Part shown: positions 1 to 8,612 of the stretch, one piece after another
Layout of the letters: the number at the start of each line of letters is the position of its first letter
Position numbering within the stretch: the stretch's first letter is position 1
NCBI RefSeq assembly: GCF_020884795.1
Contig: NZ_BBZF01000028.1
Span: 61,126-125,125, forward strand
Direction: 5' to 3'
DNA from: Micromonospora okii
GTDB taxonomy: Bacteria > Actinomycetota > Actinomycetes > Mycobacteriales > Micromonosporaceae
DNA length: 64,000 nucleotides
Notes under the pieces: model-generated
The model's database searches: none
What the model saw: the letters and a program-made list of their open reading frames with translations, nothing else
Told to the model about the DNA's origin: nothing
Translations under genes and position numbers: made by a program

Positions 1-243
1 GTGCCGGCGCTGCTCTTCGGCGCGCTGCTCGCCGGCGGCCAGCTCTTCCACAGCGTCCTCGACTCGATCATGATGTTCGCCGCGCTCACCGCCGGCCACG
101 CCCCCTTCGGCTACCTCGACTGGCTCGGGGCCCTCGGCTGGTCCGTGCTGGGCAACATCGTCGGCGGCGTCGGCCTCGTCACGGCCCTCCGGCTGACCCG
201 GGTGGCCCGCGACCTCGCCGACGAGCGGTCCCACCATCGGTGA
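1..243 (+). CDS. Formate/nitrite transporter (FNT) family, C-terminal part, cut by window edge
   Basis: The 80 visible residues read as the last membrane helices of an FNT-family channel. A His-Ser-Val-Leu-Asp segment starts one helix, and a Gly-Asn-(Ile/Leu)-Val-Gly-Gly motif starts the final helix, followed by a short basic cytoplasmic tail. The same Gly-Asn-Leu-Val-Gly-Gly motif sits in the same place in the complete FNT gene at 33570-34418. Family members form pentameric channels for formate, nitrite or related monovalent anions. The GTG at position 1 is probably an internal codon, because the family is about 260-280 residues long. Substrate cannot be told from this fragment. Confidence 0.75.
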   Translation: MPALLFGALLAGGQLFHSVLDSIMMFAALTAGHAPFGYLDWLGALGWSVLGNIVGGVGLVTALRLTRVARDLADERSHHR

Positions 244-292
244 CCGCGTCGACGGGTCGGGTACGGGCCGGTGGACCGGGTGCGGCTGAGTG

Positions 293-1594
293 CTAGACAG
301 CCACCGGCTTCTCGGCTGAGCCCTCGGCCACCGGCGTCGACGTGGCGCGGGCAGCGGCTATCGCGGCCTGCCCGGACGGCACCATGATCGCCACGATCGT
401 CACGACGATGGTGGCCAGGCCGGCCACGATCAGCAGGGTCTGCACGCTGATGACGTCGGCCAGGGGGCCGAACACCACCATGCCGATCGGGGTGGCCAGG
501 GCCATCACGATGCCGACGTAGCTGAACACCCGGCCGTGCTTCTCCGGCTCCACCGTCTCCTGGATCAGGGTCATGAACGGGGTGGAGAAGAGGGGAACCG
601 CGAGCCCGAACAGGAACATGAAGCCGTAGAAGACCCACAGGTTGGTGCTGAGGCCGAGCGCCACGGTGAGGACCGCGAAGCTGAAGGTGGAGATCAGGAC
701 GAGCCCGATCCGGCTGTGCTTGGCCAGCCAGGTGGAGATCAACGCTCCGCCGAGCAGCATTCCCACGCTGAACGCGATCTCCAGCACGGCCAGCATCCAC
801 TTCTCGCTGCCGAAGGTGCGGGCCACCATCAGCGGCGTGACGAACGACGGCGCGACGGTGAGCATGAAGATGATCGCGAAGACCAGCAGCAGCCAGCGGA
901 CGATGCGGTGGGTCCAGATGTACCGCATGCCCTCGACCAGGTCCTGCCGATAGGTGGTCGTGGCCGCGCTCGCCCGCTCCAGGGTGGGCACCGCGACCAG
1001 GGTGAGCAGCCCGATGCCGATCACGGCGGTGATCACGTCCAGGAAGAAGACCGGCACCACTCCGAAACCGGCGTAGATGGCGGCGGCCGCCGCCGGCGCC
1101 AGCAGGGCCATCGCGGAGCTGATGGTCTGGAAGATGCCGTTGACCCGCATCATCTGGTCGGCCGGCACGATCTGCGGAATGATCGCCTGCACCGTCGGTG
1201 TCTGCACCCCGGCCCCGAACGAGCGGACCGCGACCGCCAGCAGAATCACCCACAGGTCCGTGATGCCGTTCAACATCAACAGGGCCAGGACCAGGGTCGC
1301 CGCCGCGATTCCCGCATCGGCGACGATCGTCAGCGTCTTGCGGTTCATCCGGTCGGCCAGCACCCCGCCGAAGATCGACACGACCCCCTGGGGGGCGAAC
1401 GCGCAGACGGCGTAGAGCGCGATCGCCAGGCCGGACTTGCTCTCCAGCGTGACGTACCACATGACCACGTACTGGACGACCATCGAGCCGAACAGCGACA
1501 CGGTCTGACCGGAGAGGAAGAGCGCGACGTTGCGTTTCCAGTGTGCGGGTGCCGGCGCGGGGCTGGTCTCGGGGACGAGGCTTGTCTCGGGCAC
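293..1594 (-). CDS. MFS efflux transporter (DHA3 / macrolide-efflux type)
   Basis: A 433-residue major facilitator with about 12 hydrophobic segments. Helix 1 is followed by a Ser-Gly-Gln-Thr-Val-Ser-Leu-Phe-Gly stretch, and the loop between helices 2 and 3 carries the family signature Gly-Gly-Val-Leu-Ala-Asp-Arg-Met-Asn-Arg-Lys. This layout fits the proton-driven drug exporters of the DHA3 (MefA-like) group. I chose the GTG at 1594 because a GAGGAG ribosome site lies directly upstream; a TTG at 1606 would read through that site. It is convergent with the FNT fragment and lies about 0.5 kb from the indolmycin-like cluster, so export of that product is possible but unproven. Confidence 0.85.
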   Translation of the reverse strand: MPETSLVPETSPAPAPAHWKRNVALFLSGQTVSLFGSMVVQYVVMWYVTLESKSGLAIALYAVCAFAPQGVVSIFGGVLADRMNRKTLTIVADAGIAAATLVLALLMLNGITDLWVILLAVAVRSFGAGVQTPTVQAIIPQIVPADQMMRVNGIFQTISSAMALLAPAAAAAIYAGFGVVPVFFLDVITAVIGIGLLTLVAVPTLERASAATTTYRQDLVEGMRYIWTHRIVRWLLLVFAIIFMLTVAPSFVTPLMVARTFGSEKWMLAVLEIAFSVGMLLGGALISTWLAKHSRIGLVLISTFSFAVLTVALGLSTNLWVFYGFMFLFGLAVPLFSTPFMTLIQETVEPEKHGRVFSYVGIVMALATPIGMVVFGPLADVISVQTLLIVAGLATIVVTIVAIMVPSGQAAIAAARATSTPVAEGSAEKPVAV

Positions 1595-2121
1595 GGGTCT
1601 CCTCAATCAGGGCAGTCGGCGGCGCCGGCAAAGATAACCGCGGGGTGTGACAACGTCGGGGAACCGGCGACCGGCCCAGACCGGTTCGAAAGGCCGGCCC
1701 ACTCGTACGTCGGTGAGCACCTCGCCCGATCCACCCAACCCGGCCCTCCGGGCGGAGCCGCGGTCACGCCCGGTGAGGCAGTTGCTTTCCGGCAGCGTGA
1801 AAGCTCTCGTGGCGCGCCCAAGATTGTACCCGGTGCAGGTCCTGCAAGCGGCACTCGACCTGTTCATCGACCTGACGTGGTACGCGACGCCGGTTTCCCG
1901 CTCGTCGTCGGTGGCGGCCGGGGCACCCTCGGTCCCGTCCACGGCCGCGCAGGAAGCCGATCATTCCCGCCGGGATCATCCGAGCCGCCCTCGCCCTCCA
2001 CGAGCCGCCTCTTCGTCACCCGCCACGGCGGCACACCGTGGTGCCGCTGGGTTCGCGCGGCAGCCGAGGCCGTTCCGGCGAGCGCGGGCCCGCACGCCCA
2101 CGAGCACCCCACAGGCCGCCG
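1595..2121. other. Intergenic region without a supportable gene
   Basis: About 530 bases between the MFS start and the end of the tryptophanyl-tRNA synthetase gene. Several open frames cross it on both strands, but none shows a recognisable domain or a ribosome site with a consistent start. They look like open frames caused by high GC content. The promoter of the MFS gene must lie near 1600-1700. Confidence 0.5.
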
Positions 2122-3087
2122 TTACGCCAACCCCGCGAGCGCGATGGCTTCGCTCAGGCGACGCTCGGATCGCGTCCGTGCGCGCTCTGCTCCCTGTCGG
2201 CGGATGTGCGAAAGCTCGGTCCTGCTCTCAAGCAGGTGGATCGCACGTTCCCGTACCGGCGTGATTGTCGCGAGGACGGCCTCAGCTACCGCCTCCTTCA
2301 GCTCGCGATAGCTGCCGACGCTTTCGGCTGCCCTTTCGGGCGTCGTGTCCTGGCAGGCCGCGAGAATGTCCAGCAGGTTGGCCACCCCTGGCTGATCTTC
2401 CGGTGCGTACCGGACTTCGTTGCGGCTGTCGGTCACGGCACGTTGGAACTTGCGGCGGACCACGTCTGGCGGGTCGAGGACGTAGACGATGCCGTTCGCC
2501 TCCGAACTCGACTTGGACATCTTCCTGGAGGGGTCGGTGAGGTCCCGCACTCGGGCGCCGGCTTCGGGAAGCACAGCCTCGGGCACCACGAACACTTCGC
2601 CGTAGTCGGTGTTGAACCGACGGGCGAGCGTCCGCGCCAGCTCGACATGCTGACGTTGGTCCTCGCCGACCGGGACCTGCGCCGTGCCGTGCAGGAGGAT
2701 GTCCGCCGCCATGAGAACGGGGTACGTGAGCAGGCCGAGCCGGACGGAGGCGCTTCCCTGGGACTTCTCCTTGAACTGGATCATGCGCCGTGCCTCGCCG
2801 AAGGTGCAGGTGCACTCCAGTAGCCAGGTGAGCGTCATGTGTTCGCGTATGAGGTCAGCCTGCACGAAGAGCTGCTCCTGCGGCACGCCTGCCGCCAGCA
2901 GCACGGCCAGTTGGTGATCCGTCAAATGCCGCAGCCGCTCGGGGCTGTGCTTGACGGTCATGGCGTGCATGTTGCTGACGAAGTACAGATCATCCGGCCC
3001 CGAGTGCAGTGCCCAACGACGGATGGCACCGAGGTAGTTCCCCAAATGGACTTCGCCCGAAGGCGTGATGCCGGAAAGCTTGATCAC
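2122..3087 (-). CDS. trpS: Tryptophanyl-tRNA synthetase, probable resistant second copy
   Basis: A 321-residue class Ic synthetase that charges tRNA(Trp) using ATP. It starts with the typical Leu-Ser-Gly-Ile-x-Pro-(Thr/Ser)-Gly motif. The HIGH-type motif appears as His-Leu-Gly-Asn at about residues 14-17, and the second signature is Lys-Met-Ser-Lys-Ser near residue 188. Length is normal for bacterial TrpRS. I chose the GTG at 3087 because GGAGG ends nine bases upstream; the longer ATG start at 3144 runs through leader structures. It is divergent from the biosynthetic genes. Family knowledge: producers of TrpRS inhibitors, and Streptomyces coelicolor, carry an extra indolmycin-resistant TrpRS. 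That role is inferred here from context. Confidence 0.93.
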   Translation of the reverse strand: MIKLSGITPSGEVHLGNYLGAIRRWALHSGPDDLYFVSNMHAMTVKHSPERLRHLTDHQLAVLLAAGVPQEQLFVQADLIREHMTLTWLLECTCTFGEARRMIQFKEKSQGSASVRLGLLTYPVLMAADILLHGTAQVPVGEDQRQHVELARTLARRFNTDYGEVFVVPEAVLPEAGARVRDLTDPSRKMSKSSSEANGIVYVLDPPDVVRRKFQRAVTDSRNEVRYAPEDQPGVANLLDILAACQDTTPERAAESVGSYRELKEAVAEAVLATITPVRERAIHLLESRTELSHIRRQGAERARTRSERRLSEAIALAGLA

Positions 3088-3096
3088 TAGACCGGT

Positions 3097-3201
3097 CCTC
3101 CACTGGCAGTGGTTCCGCCCAGGGTGGACCATGCAGCCACCCACGCGCGGAGCGGCTGATTAATGCGTGAAACGCGTGGGTGAGCCGCCCCTAGGCGGCC
3201 C
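3097..3201 (-). promoter_or_regulatory. trpS leader: alternative hairpins and partly sequestered ribosome site
   Basis: Read on the minus strand, four stems follow the leader ORF. A: 3194-3199 pairs with 3184-3189 across the leader stop. B: a perfect 10-bp stem, 3173-3182 with 3138-3147. C: 6 bp, 3137-3142 with 3122-3127; it shares bases with B, so B and C exclude each other. D: 5 bp, 3108-3112 with 3100-3104; its 3' arm overlaps the GGAGG of trpS (3097-3101). The layout suggests a switch controlled by ribosome position, acting at least partly on translation. Stems are read directly from the sequence; folding energies were not computed. Confidence 0.6.
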
Positions 3202-3226
3202 ACCATTGTCCTTGCCAGCGTCTCAC
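3191..3226 (-). CDS. Tryptophan-rich leader peptide upstream of trpS
   Basis: An 11-codon ORF reading MRRWQGQWWAA followed by TAG, on the trpS strand and about 100 bases before its start. Three of eleven codons are TGG, two of them adjacent. The stop codon lies inside the first hairpin of the leader. The same frame is open upstream, so a GTG at 3262 would give a 23-residue version with the same Trp-rich end. No strong ribosome site is seen for either start. The arrangement matches ribosome-mediated attenuation: a ribosome starved of Trp-tRNA would stall on the paired TGG codons. Kitabatake and Sello groups described regulation of the resistant TrpRS of S. coelicolor of this general kind. Confidence 0.72.
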   Translation of the reverse strand: MRRWQGQWWAA

Positions 3227-3465
3227 GGGCGCGACGATACCATCGTCGGCCGCCGTACGCACCCCGCTGCCCGCTCATCCCCGCTCGACTCAAACCTAAA
3301 GCCCAGCGGACTGATAGGCGTGATCTCAGGGCGGCGAGTCCCTTAGTACGAAAAATTCTTATTCGATCTTGCTCCCGATGTTCCGCATGGTTAGCCTCGG
3401 CACGGATTGCTCGTGGCACCTTCTGCGTCGGCGCTACCAAACGTCGGAGAGATCAGGAGATCACC

Positions 3466-4449
3466 ATGGCCAGCGACGAGTTCACGCATCCGCAACTTGC
3501 ACCTCTATTCACAGGCGCAGTGGCCGCCCACGCGATCGTTGTGGCCGACGACCTCGGGCTTTTCTCCGCCCTGTCCAAGGGGCCTCTTCGTGAATCCAGC
3601 CTGAACGAGCAGCCATGGTTACACAGCCGGGTACGCACCAGAGGAGTCCTGCACGCGCTGCACCGGGCCGGTCTTGTCCAGCGCCGCGGCAGCTCGTTCG
3701 TACTCAGCGAATTGGGCAGCGAACTGCAACCCCACGTTCCCATTTTCAAGCTATGGTTCGGTGGCTACGCTTCGGTTCTGGCGCAGCACGTGGCGGGCAC
3801 CCCGGATTCGGTGACGCTGGCGCGGGGTGACGTGGTCGCGGAGTCGTCCAGCCGAATCGGCGCCCAGCACCTCGACGAGACAATTCTTCAGATTGTGGAA
3901 GACCTCGAACCCCAGGGCGCCATCTGCGACATCGGCTGCGGCTCCGCCACCCGACTGCTGTCCATGTGCAAGCGCACGCGACAACCGGGCGTGGGTTTCG
4001 ACATCTCCCCGGCGGCGGTACGAACCGCCCAGAACACGGTTCGCGATGCCCGCGCCCTCGACATCGACCTGCACGTCATGCAGGGCGACGCAACCGCCCT
4101 ACGCCACCCGCACCCGGCCGTTGACATCGTCACCCAGGCCTTCATGACTCACCACATCGCACCCGACGACTACTGCGCTGCGGTGTTGCGCTCCTACCGC
4201 GTGACCTTCCCGAACGCGCGTTACCTGGTCATCTTCGACACCGTCATGCCGCCACCATCGACCGAGGGTCCCGAACTGTTCGGGCCGGGCTTCGACTATG
4301 TGCACGCGCTGCAGGGCATGGAACCCCGCAGTCGCGAGGCCGTACGAGGACTGGTGCGCGATGCGGGGTACCGCTGCGTGCGCGAGGTCGAGCTGACCAT
4401 CCCCCACAGCTACGCCTGGGTCATGCAGCCGATCAGGGACCGTACGTGA
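3466..4449 (+). CDS. SAM-dependent C-methyltransferase, Ind1/MppJ-like
   Basis: A 327-residue class I methyltransferase with an N-terminal winged-helix dimerisation half (about 1-130), as in small-molecule O-methyltransferases, and a Rossmann half with the SAM motif Asp-Ile-Gly-Cys-Gly-Ser near residue 150. A Thr-His-His-Ile stretch near 229 and a Pro-His-Ser-Tyr near 315 could supply metal ligands, as reported for the alpha-keto acid C-methyltransferase MppJ. In the indolmycin pathway Ind1 methylates C3 of indolepyruvate, and this gene is the matching family at the matching position. It has a clear AGGAGA ribosome site and heads the biosynthetic operon. An O-methyltransferase role is the main alternative. 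Confidence 0.82.
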   Translation: MASDEFTHPQLAPLFTGAVAAHAIVVADDLGLFSALSKGPLRESSLNEQPWLHSRVRTRGVLHALHRAGLVQRRGSSFVLSELGSELQPHVPIFKLWFGGYASVLAQHVAGTPDSVTLARGDVVAESSSRIGAQHLDETILQIVEDLEPQGAICDIGCGSATRLLSMCKRTRQPGVGFDISPAAVRTAQNTVRDARALDIDLHVMQGDATALRHPHPAVDIVTQAFMTHHIAPDDYCAAVLRSYRVTFPNARYLVIFDTVMPPPSTEGPELFGPGFDYVHALQGMEPRSREAVRGLVRDAGYRCVREVELTIPHSYAWVMQPIRDRT

Positions 4450-6086
4450 TGGGCGAGCCGACGATCGCACGCGTCCTCGTCATCGGAGCGGGAGAGATCG
4501 GGACCGCCGTGGGCGAGGCACTTCTCCGCCGGCTGGCCCCGACCCACCTGGCCGTCCACACCTCCCGGCCGCAGACGCTACGCCGCCGGCTCGACCACCT
4601 GCGGTCACTGGCCGGAGAGCGCACGGAGCTCGACGGTAGCTGGGGCGACATCTTCAGCCCCGCCGCCCTGGCCCAGGTCGGCGTGGACAATCTGACCGAC
4701 GAACACCGCTGGCAGCTCGCGCGCTACTACTGTCAGCCGTCCGCGCAGGAGGCGCGACCCGATTCCTCCCATATCTACCAGGTCGTCCAGCGGCACCGCC
4801 CCGACGTGATCATCGACGCGGTCACCTCGGCAACCAGCGGTCCCCGCAACGTGTTGCCCCCCGCGTCACGGGACGAACTGCTCCGGGCAGCCGCGGCCGG
4901 GGAAGCCCGCACCGGCGCCACGACCAGGCGAGCCATGCTCGACGCCGTCCTGGGCAACCCGGTGCCGGCGCTGTCCCGGTACGTGGCCAACCTGGATGCC
5001 GCACTGACGGACTTCGGCGTGAAGCGCTACGTGAAGGTTTCCACCAGCGGCCTCGGTGGCATGGGCTTCGCCTGTCCGTACACACACGGTGCCACGTCGA
5101 ACGGGTTCGCCGCCGAGGCGCTGCTGGGCAAGATCGGAGCAGCGGGTGTCCTGCACCAACTCCTGTGGAACCTGCACCACACCCGAGGCCGAGACGTCCG
5201 CCTCGTGGTCCCGCTCGCCCTGGTGGGGTGGGAGGACGTGCGCTATGGCGCGTACACCAGCAGGGGTCACCGGGTGACGGTCCGCGACTGCGCCCTGGTC
5301 GATATGCCCTCGTCCCCGCTTCCAGACCACCGCGTCCCGGCGGCCCCCGCCCAGATGGTTGTCGTTCCGGCCGGCGACAACTCCACCTACAGCCGGGCCG
5401 AGATGGCACTGAGCACCGCGCTGGGCCAGTTCGAGAGCGTCACCCGCGAGGAGGTGGGACACGTCGTCGCGGAGGCGGCGCTGGGCTCCACCCGGTACGA
5501 CCTGCTCACCGCCCTGGACGGGGCAGCCATGCACTCCTCGTACCAGGCGGCGCACATACGTAGCTCGCTTCTCCGGCGGATGCGGGCCCTGGAGCAGGAG
5601 ACCGGCTGCCCCAGCGTGGTCAGCGGGAACCTCGGCCCCGGGGTCGCCACGGACCTGTTCGAACTCCACGTGCTCGTCCACGCCGCAGGCTCCCTGGCCG
5701 CCGCACGGCACGGCGACACCGACGACCTTGCCAGCCGGTGCGCGAGCCTGGTGGCCAGCGACTCCTATCTACGCCAGCAGGCGCTCTCCATCGGGCTGGG
5801 AATCCTGCTGCCCGACGGCCGGGAACTACACCCGATCTCGGAACACGAAGCCCGGGTCACCTCTGCCGACCCGGTCGTACGCTCCCCGTCCGGCGGAGCC
5901 ACCGGCTACGCCGACTACCGACCGGCGAACATCGGGCGCTGGCAGCGGGCCCTACAAGCCATCGACCGCAGCTCCGATCCGCTGCGCCACGCCTTCGGCG
6001 TCGGCGACCCGGAGGTGGAGATCGGGGAGATTCTCGCATTTCACTACCTCTTGACCGGCCGCGCCAGAAGGCTCAACCACTGCTGA
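4449..6086 (+). CDS. Large NAD(P)-binding Rossmann protein, possible ketoreductase (Ind2 position)
   Basis: A 545-residue protein that starts with a dinucleotide-binding fold, Gly-Ala-Gly-Glu-Ile-Gly near residues 12-17. A Val-Lys-Val-Ser-Thr-Ser-Gly-Leu-Gly-Gly segment near 197 resembles the active-site strand of extended short-chain dehydrogenases. The last 200 residues match no family I recognise. Its ATG overlaps the stop of the methyltransferase gene (TGATG), so the two are translationally coupled. In indolmycin biosynthesis a reductase, Ind2, converts methylated indolepyruvate to indolmycenic acid, and this gene occupies that slot. That assignment is positional inference; the size is well above that of ordinary ketoreductases. 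GTG at 4446 is an equally possible start. Confidence 0.65.
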   Translation: MGEPTIARVLVIGAGEIGTAVGEALLRRLAPTHLAVHTSRPQTLRRRLDHLRSLAGERTELDGSWGDIFSPAALAQVGVDNLTDEHRWQLARYYCQPSAQEARPDSSHIYQVVQRHRPDVIIDAVTSATSGPRNVLPPASRDELLRAAAAGEARTGATTRRAMLDAVLGNPVPALSRYVANLDAALTDFGVKRYVKVSTSGLGGMGFACPYTHGATSNGFAAEALLGKIGAAGVLHQLLWNLHHTRGRDVRLVVPLALVGWEDVRYGAYTSRGHRVTVRDCALVDMPSSPLPDHRVPAAPAQMVVVPAGDNSTYSRAEMALSTALGQFESVTREEVGHVVAEAALGSTRYDLLTALDGAAMHSSYQAAHIRSSLLRRMRALEQETGCPSVVSGNLGPGVATDLFELHVLVHAAGSLAAARHGDTDDLASRCASLVASDSYLRQQALSIGLGILLPDGRELHPISEHEARVTSADPVVRSPSGGATGYADYRPANIGRWQRALQAIDRSSDPLRHAFGVGDPEVEIGEILAFHYLLTGRARRLNHC

Positions 6087-6098
6087 CCGGGAGGCGAC

Positions 6099-7430
6099 AT
6101 GAAGGACTTCGACCTGGAACAGCTCAAGATCCTCATGAACGAGGCGCCGGCAATGCGGCGCGAATTGCGGCGCAACCAGTTCCTGGACCGGCAGGAGCTC
6201 AAGCAGTTGCAGGATTCCGCCTTCGCCCGGATGGTGCGGCACGCCTACCACAACGTGCCGCTCTACCGCCGCAAGTACGACGAGGCCGGCGTGGACGTCA
6301 CGACGATCCGCACCGTTGCCGACGCCGCGCGGCTGCCCGTCCTCGAGAAGGACGAACTCATCGATGGTTTCCCTGAGGACACGCTCGCGGCCGGGTACAC
6401 GCTCGACGAGCTGACCACCGCGATCACCGGAGGTTCCAGCGGCAAGACGCTCCGCGTCGCGTACTCCGCCCAGACCATGCGCAAGCGGGTCATGACCGCC
6501 TACCGGATCTACGACATGATGATGGGCGGGTACGAACCCCACCACGTACAGACCTACGTCTACACCGGGAAGTATCCGCTTGAGAGCCTGCCGGACGGCA
6601 GCTACCAACTCAAGCACATCTGGACCCTGGACCCCCTCCCCGCGGCCCGCGAGAAGCTGCTCGCCAGCAAGCCGCACATGCTCACGCTGTACCCCTCCCG
6701 CCTTGAGGACATCCGCCGGACCCTGAGCCCTCAGGATGTCGAACAGCTCCGCACCAACCTCATCGTCATCAACGTGAAGTCGGAGATGTCGACCCAGGCG
6801 CAGCGGGACGAATGGGCGGACTTCTTCGGCGTCCCGGTCCTGGACGAATACGGTTCCGAGGAGATGGCCGGGACCGTCGCCGCCCAGTGTCCCGAGAAGG
6901 GCTACCACATCTGGGAGGACATCGCCGTTGTCGAGGTGGTCGACGAGCGGGGTGTCCCACTACCCGACGGCCAGACCGGCGACCTCGTCGCCACCTGTCT
7001 CTACAACTGGGCGATGCCCATCATCCGGTACCGGCAAGGCGACATCGCCGCCCTGCACCCGGAGGACGATGCCTGCTCCTGCGGTCGGTCCATGCGGATG
7101 CTCAAGTCGTTCGAGGGCCGCAAGAACTCCTCCTTCACCCTGCCCAGCGGGCGGTTCCTCTCCTCCGGGTACCTGCTCGACGTCGGATACACCCGTCTCA
7201 TGGAGTACGGGGATGCGCTGAACTCCTGGAGCCTCGTCCAGAAGACAAGGGACCTGGTCGCGTTCGAGTGCATTCCCGGCCCCGGGATGACGGACGCGAT
7301 CCGCGAGCAGATTCGGCGCGAGATCAGCGAGTTCCTCTTCAACGAGGTGGCCGTGGAGGTCGACCTGGTCGACTCCCTCCGGATCACCAACCGGGGCAAG
7401 CGCAACCAGATCATCAGCCTCGTGTCCTGA
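6099..7430 (+). CDS. Phenylacetate-CoA ligase-like adenylating enzyme, Ind3-like
   Basis: A 443-residue ANL-superfamily protein of the PaaK branch. The ATP loop is Thr-Gly-Gly-Ser-Ser-Gly-Lys near residue 109, the second adenylation motif is Asp-Glu-Tyr-Gly-Ser-Glu-Glu near 248, and Tyr-Arg-Gln-Gly-Asp near 311 ends the N-terminal domain. The C-terminal lid domain is present. In the indolmycin pathway Ind3 joins indolmycenic acid to dehydroarginine with ATP and forms the oxazolinone ring, without CoA. Gene family, size and position all agree with that. A good ribosome site (GGGAGG) precedes the ATG twelve bases after the previous stop. Confidence 0.83.
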   Translation: MKDFDLEQLKILMNEAPAMRRELRRNQFLDRQELKQLQDSAFARMVRHAYHNVPLYRRKYDEAGVDVTTIRTVADAARLPVLEKDELIDGFPEDTLAAGYTLDELTTAITGGSSGKTLRVAYSAQTMRKRVMTAYRIYDMMMGGYEPHHVQTYVYTGKYPLESLPDGSYQLKHIWTLDPLPAAREKLLASKPHMLTLYPSRLEDIRRTLSPQDVEQLRTNLIVINVKSEMSTQAQRDEWADFFGVPVLDEYGSEEMAGTVAAQCPEKGYHIWEDIAVVEVVDERGVPLPDGQTGDLVATCLYNWAMPIIRYRQGDIAALHPEDDACSCGRSMRMLKSFEGRKNSSFTLPSGRFLSSGYLLDVGYTRLMEYGDALNSWSLVQKTRDLVAFECIPGPGMTDAIREQIRREISEFLFNEVAVEVDLVDSLRITNRGKRNQIISLVS

Positions 7431-7463
7431 CTCCGCAGCACCAAACCGAGCCTCGGAGGGGAA

Positions 7464-8612
7464 ATGGCTACCGGAACCCGTTACACCAACCTCACGCGGT
7501 ACGAGTCCATCGGAATCAACAAGGAGTTCAATCTCGCCGACGGGCACGCGCACCAGGGCCAGAACGCGACGCAACAGGAAATCGTCGCGGGCCTGCCCGA
7601 GATCTTCTACTCCGCAGAGAAGACGCTGCAGGCCCACTCCGAGGACGAGTTCCAGCAGGCATTCTTCACCTTGGCCGGGCAACAGTCAGCCGTGCTCCAC
7701 CCTCGCACTTTCCTGTGCTACTCCGCATCGCTGGCCATCGACCTGGTCGCCACCTACCTCTCGACCAGGAATCTCACCGTCAGCCTCCTGCAGCCGTGCT
7801 TCGACAACCTTGCCACCATCCTGCAACGCAGGAACGTCCACCTCACCCCCGTCGAGGAGGACGATTTCGCCGAAGATCGCCTGGACTCCGCCCTGCGGGC
7901 ACTGGACACCGACGCGCTCTTCCTCACACTGCCCAACAATCCGACCGGCTTCGACCTCAGCCTCCCCGCGTTCCGCCGCGTGGTCGACTACTGCCGCGAC
8001 GCCAACAAGATCCTCATCATCGACCGCACCTTCCGCTTCTTCGTGACGACCCCACCCTGCGACCACTACGACATCCTGGAGAAATCCGGGGTCAGCTACG
8101 CCGTCATGGAGGACACCGGAAAGACATGGCCCACGCAGGACCTCAAGTGCAGCATCCTCGCGGTCAGTGAGGATCTGCATCCAGACATCCTGGAACTGCA
8201 CAACGACATCCTCCTCAACGTCAGCCCGTTCATCCTCCAACTGCTGACCCGCTACATTCAGGACACCCACCGTAACGGCCTCGATGCCACCATCTGGAGC
8301 ATCATCCGCGCGAACCGAGCCGCCCTCCGGGCCGCACTCAGCGACAGCATCTTCGTTTCCGCCTTTCCGGACAGCACAGTGAGCGTCGAGTGGGTACGCA
8401 TCGACCACGCCGACCTACGCAGCGAAGACGTCGTCGAGGCGCTGGGCAAGGACCGCCTGGGGATTCTCCCCGGCGACCACTTCTACTGGGCCGACCACCG
8501 AGCCGGCTCGCAGTACGTCCGCTTCGCCCTCGCCCGGCCGCCGGACTGGTTCGCGGAGGCATGCCACCACCTGCGCGCGGTCATCCAGGCCAACGCGGAC
8601 TTCCGGGCATGA
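7464..8612 (+). CDS. PLP-dependent aminotransferase-fold enzyme, Ind4-like arginine oxidase
   Basis: A 382-residue fold-type I PLP protein. An Asn-Asn-Pro-Thr-Gly motif lies near residue 158 and a Thr-Gly-Lys-Thr-Trp-Pro-Thr-Gln-Asp-Leu-Lys stretch near 220-230 holds the candidate Schiff-base lysines. The closest functional group by context is Ind4/MppP, which look like aminotransferases but oxidise L-arginine with O2; Ind4 supplies the dehydroarginine imine for indolmycin. An ordinary aminotransferase acting on tryptophan is possible, but the cluster order (ligase, this gene, dehydrogenase-fold protein) favours Ind4. GGAGGGG precedes the ATG. The stop overlaps the next start by four bases. 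Confidence 0.82.
   Translation: MATGTRYTNLTRYESIGINKEFNLADGHAHQGQNATQQEIVAGLPEIFYSAEKTLQAHSEDEFQQAFFTLAGQQSAVLHPRTFLCYSASLAIDLVATYLSTRNLTVSLLQPCFDNLATILQRRNVHLTPVEEDDFAEDRLDSALRALDTDALFLTLPNNPTGFDLSLPAFRRVVDYCRDANKILIIDRTFRFFVTTPPCDHYDILEKSGVSYAVMEDTGKTWPTQDLKCSILAVSEDLHPDILELHNDILLNVSPFILQLLTRYIQDTHRNGLDATIWSIIRANRAALRAALSDSIFVSAFPDSTVSVEWVRIDHADLRSEDVVEALGKDRLGILPGDHFYWADHRAGSQYVRFALARPPDWFAEACHHLRAVIQANADFRA

Noticed and set aside
1647..2264. Plus-strand hypothetical gene between the MFS and trpS genes
   Set aside because: Arg/Pro/Ser-rich composition typical of shadow frames, no ribosome site, and it overlaps the end of trpS.
3061..3300. T-box riboswitch before trpS
   Set aside because: A GGCGGAACCAC stretch looks a little like a T-box core, but the full T-box sequence and a convincing specifier stem are absent, and the Trp-rich leader ORF explains the region better.
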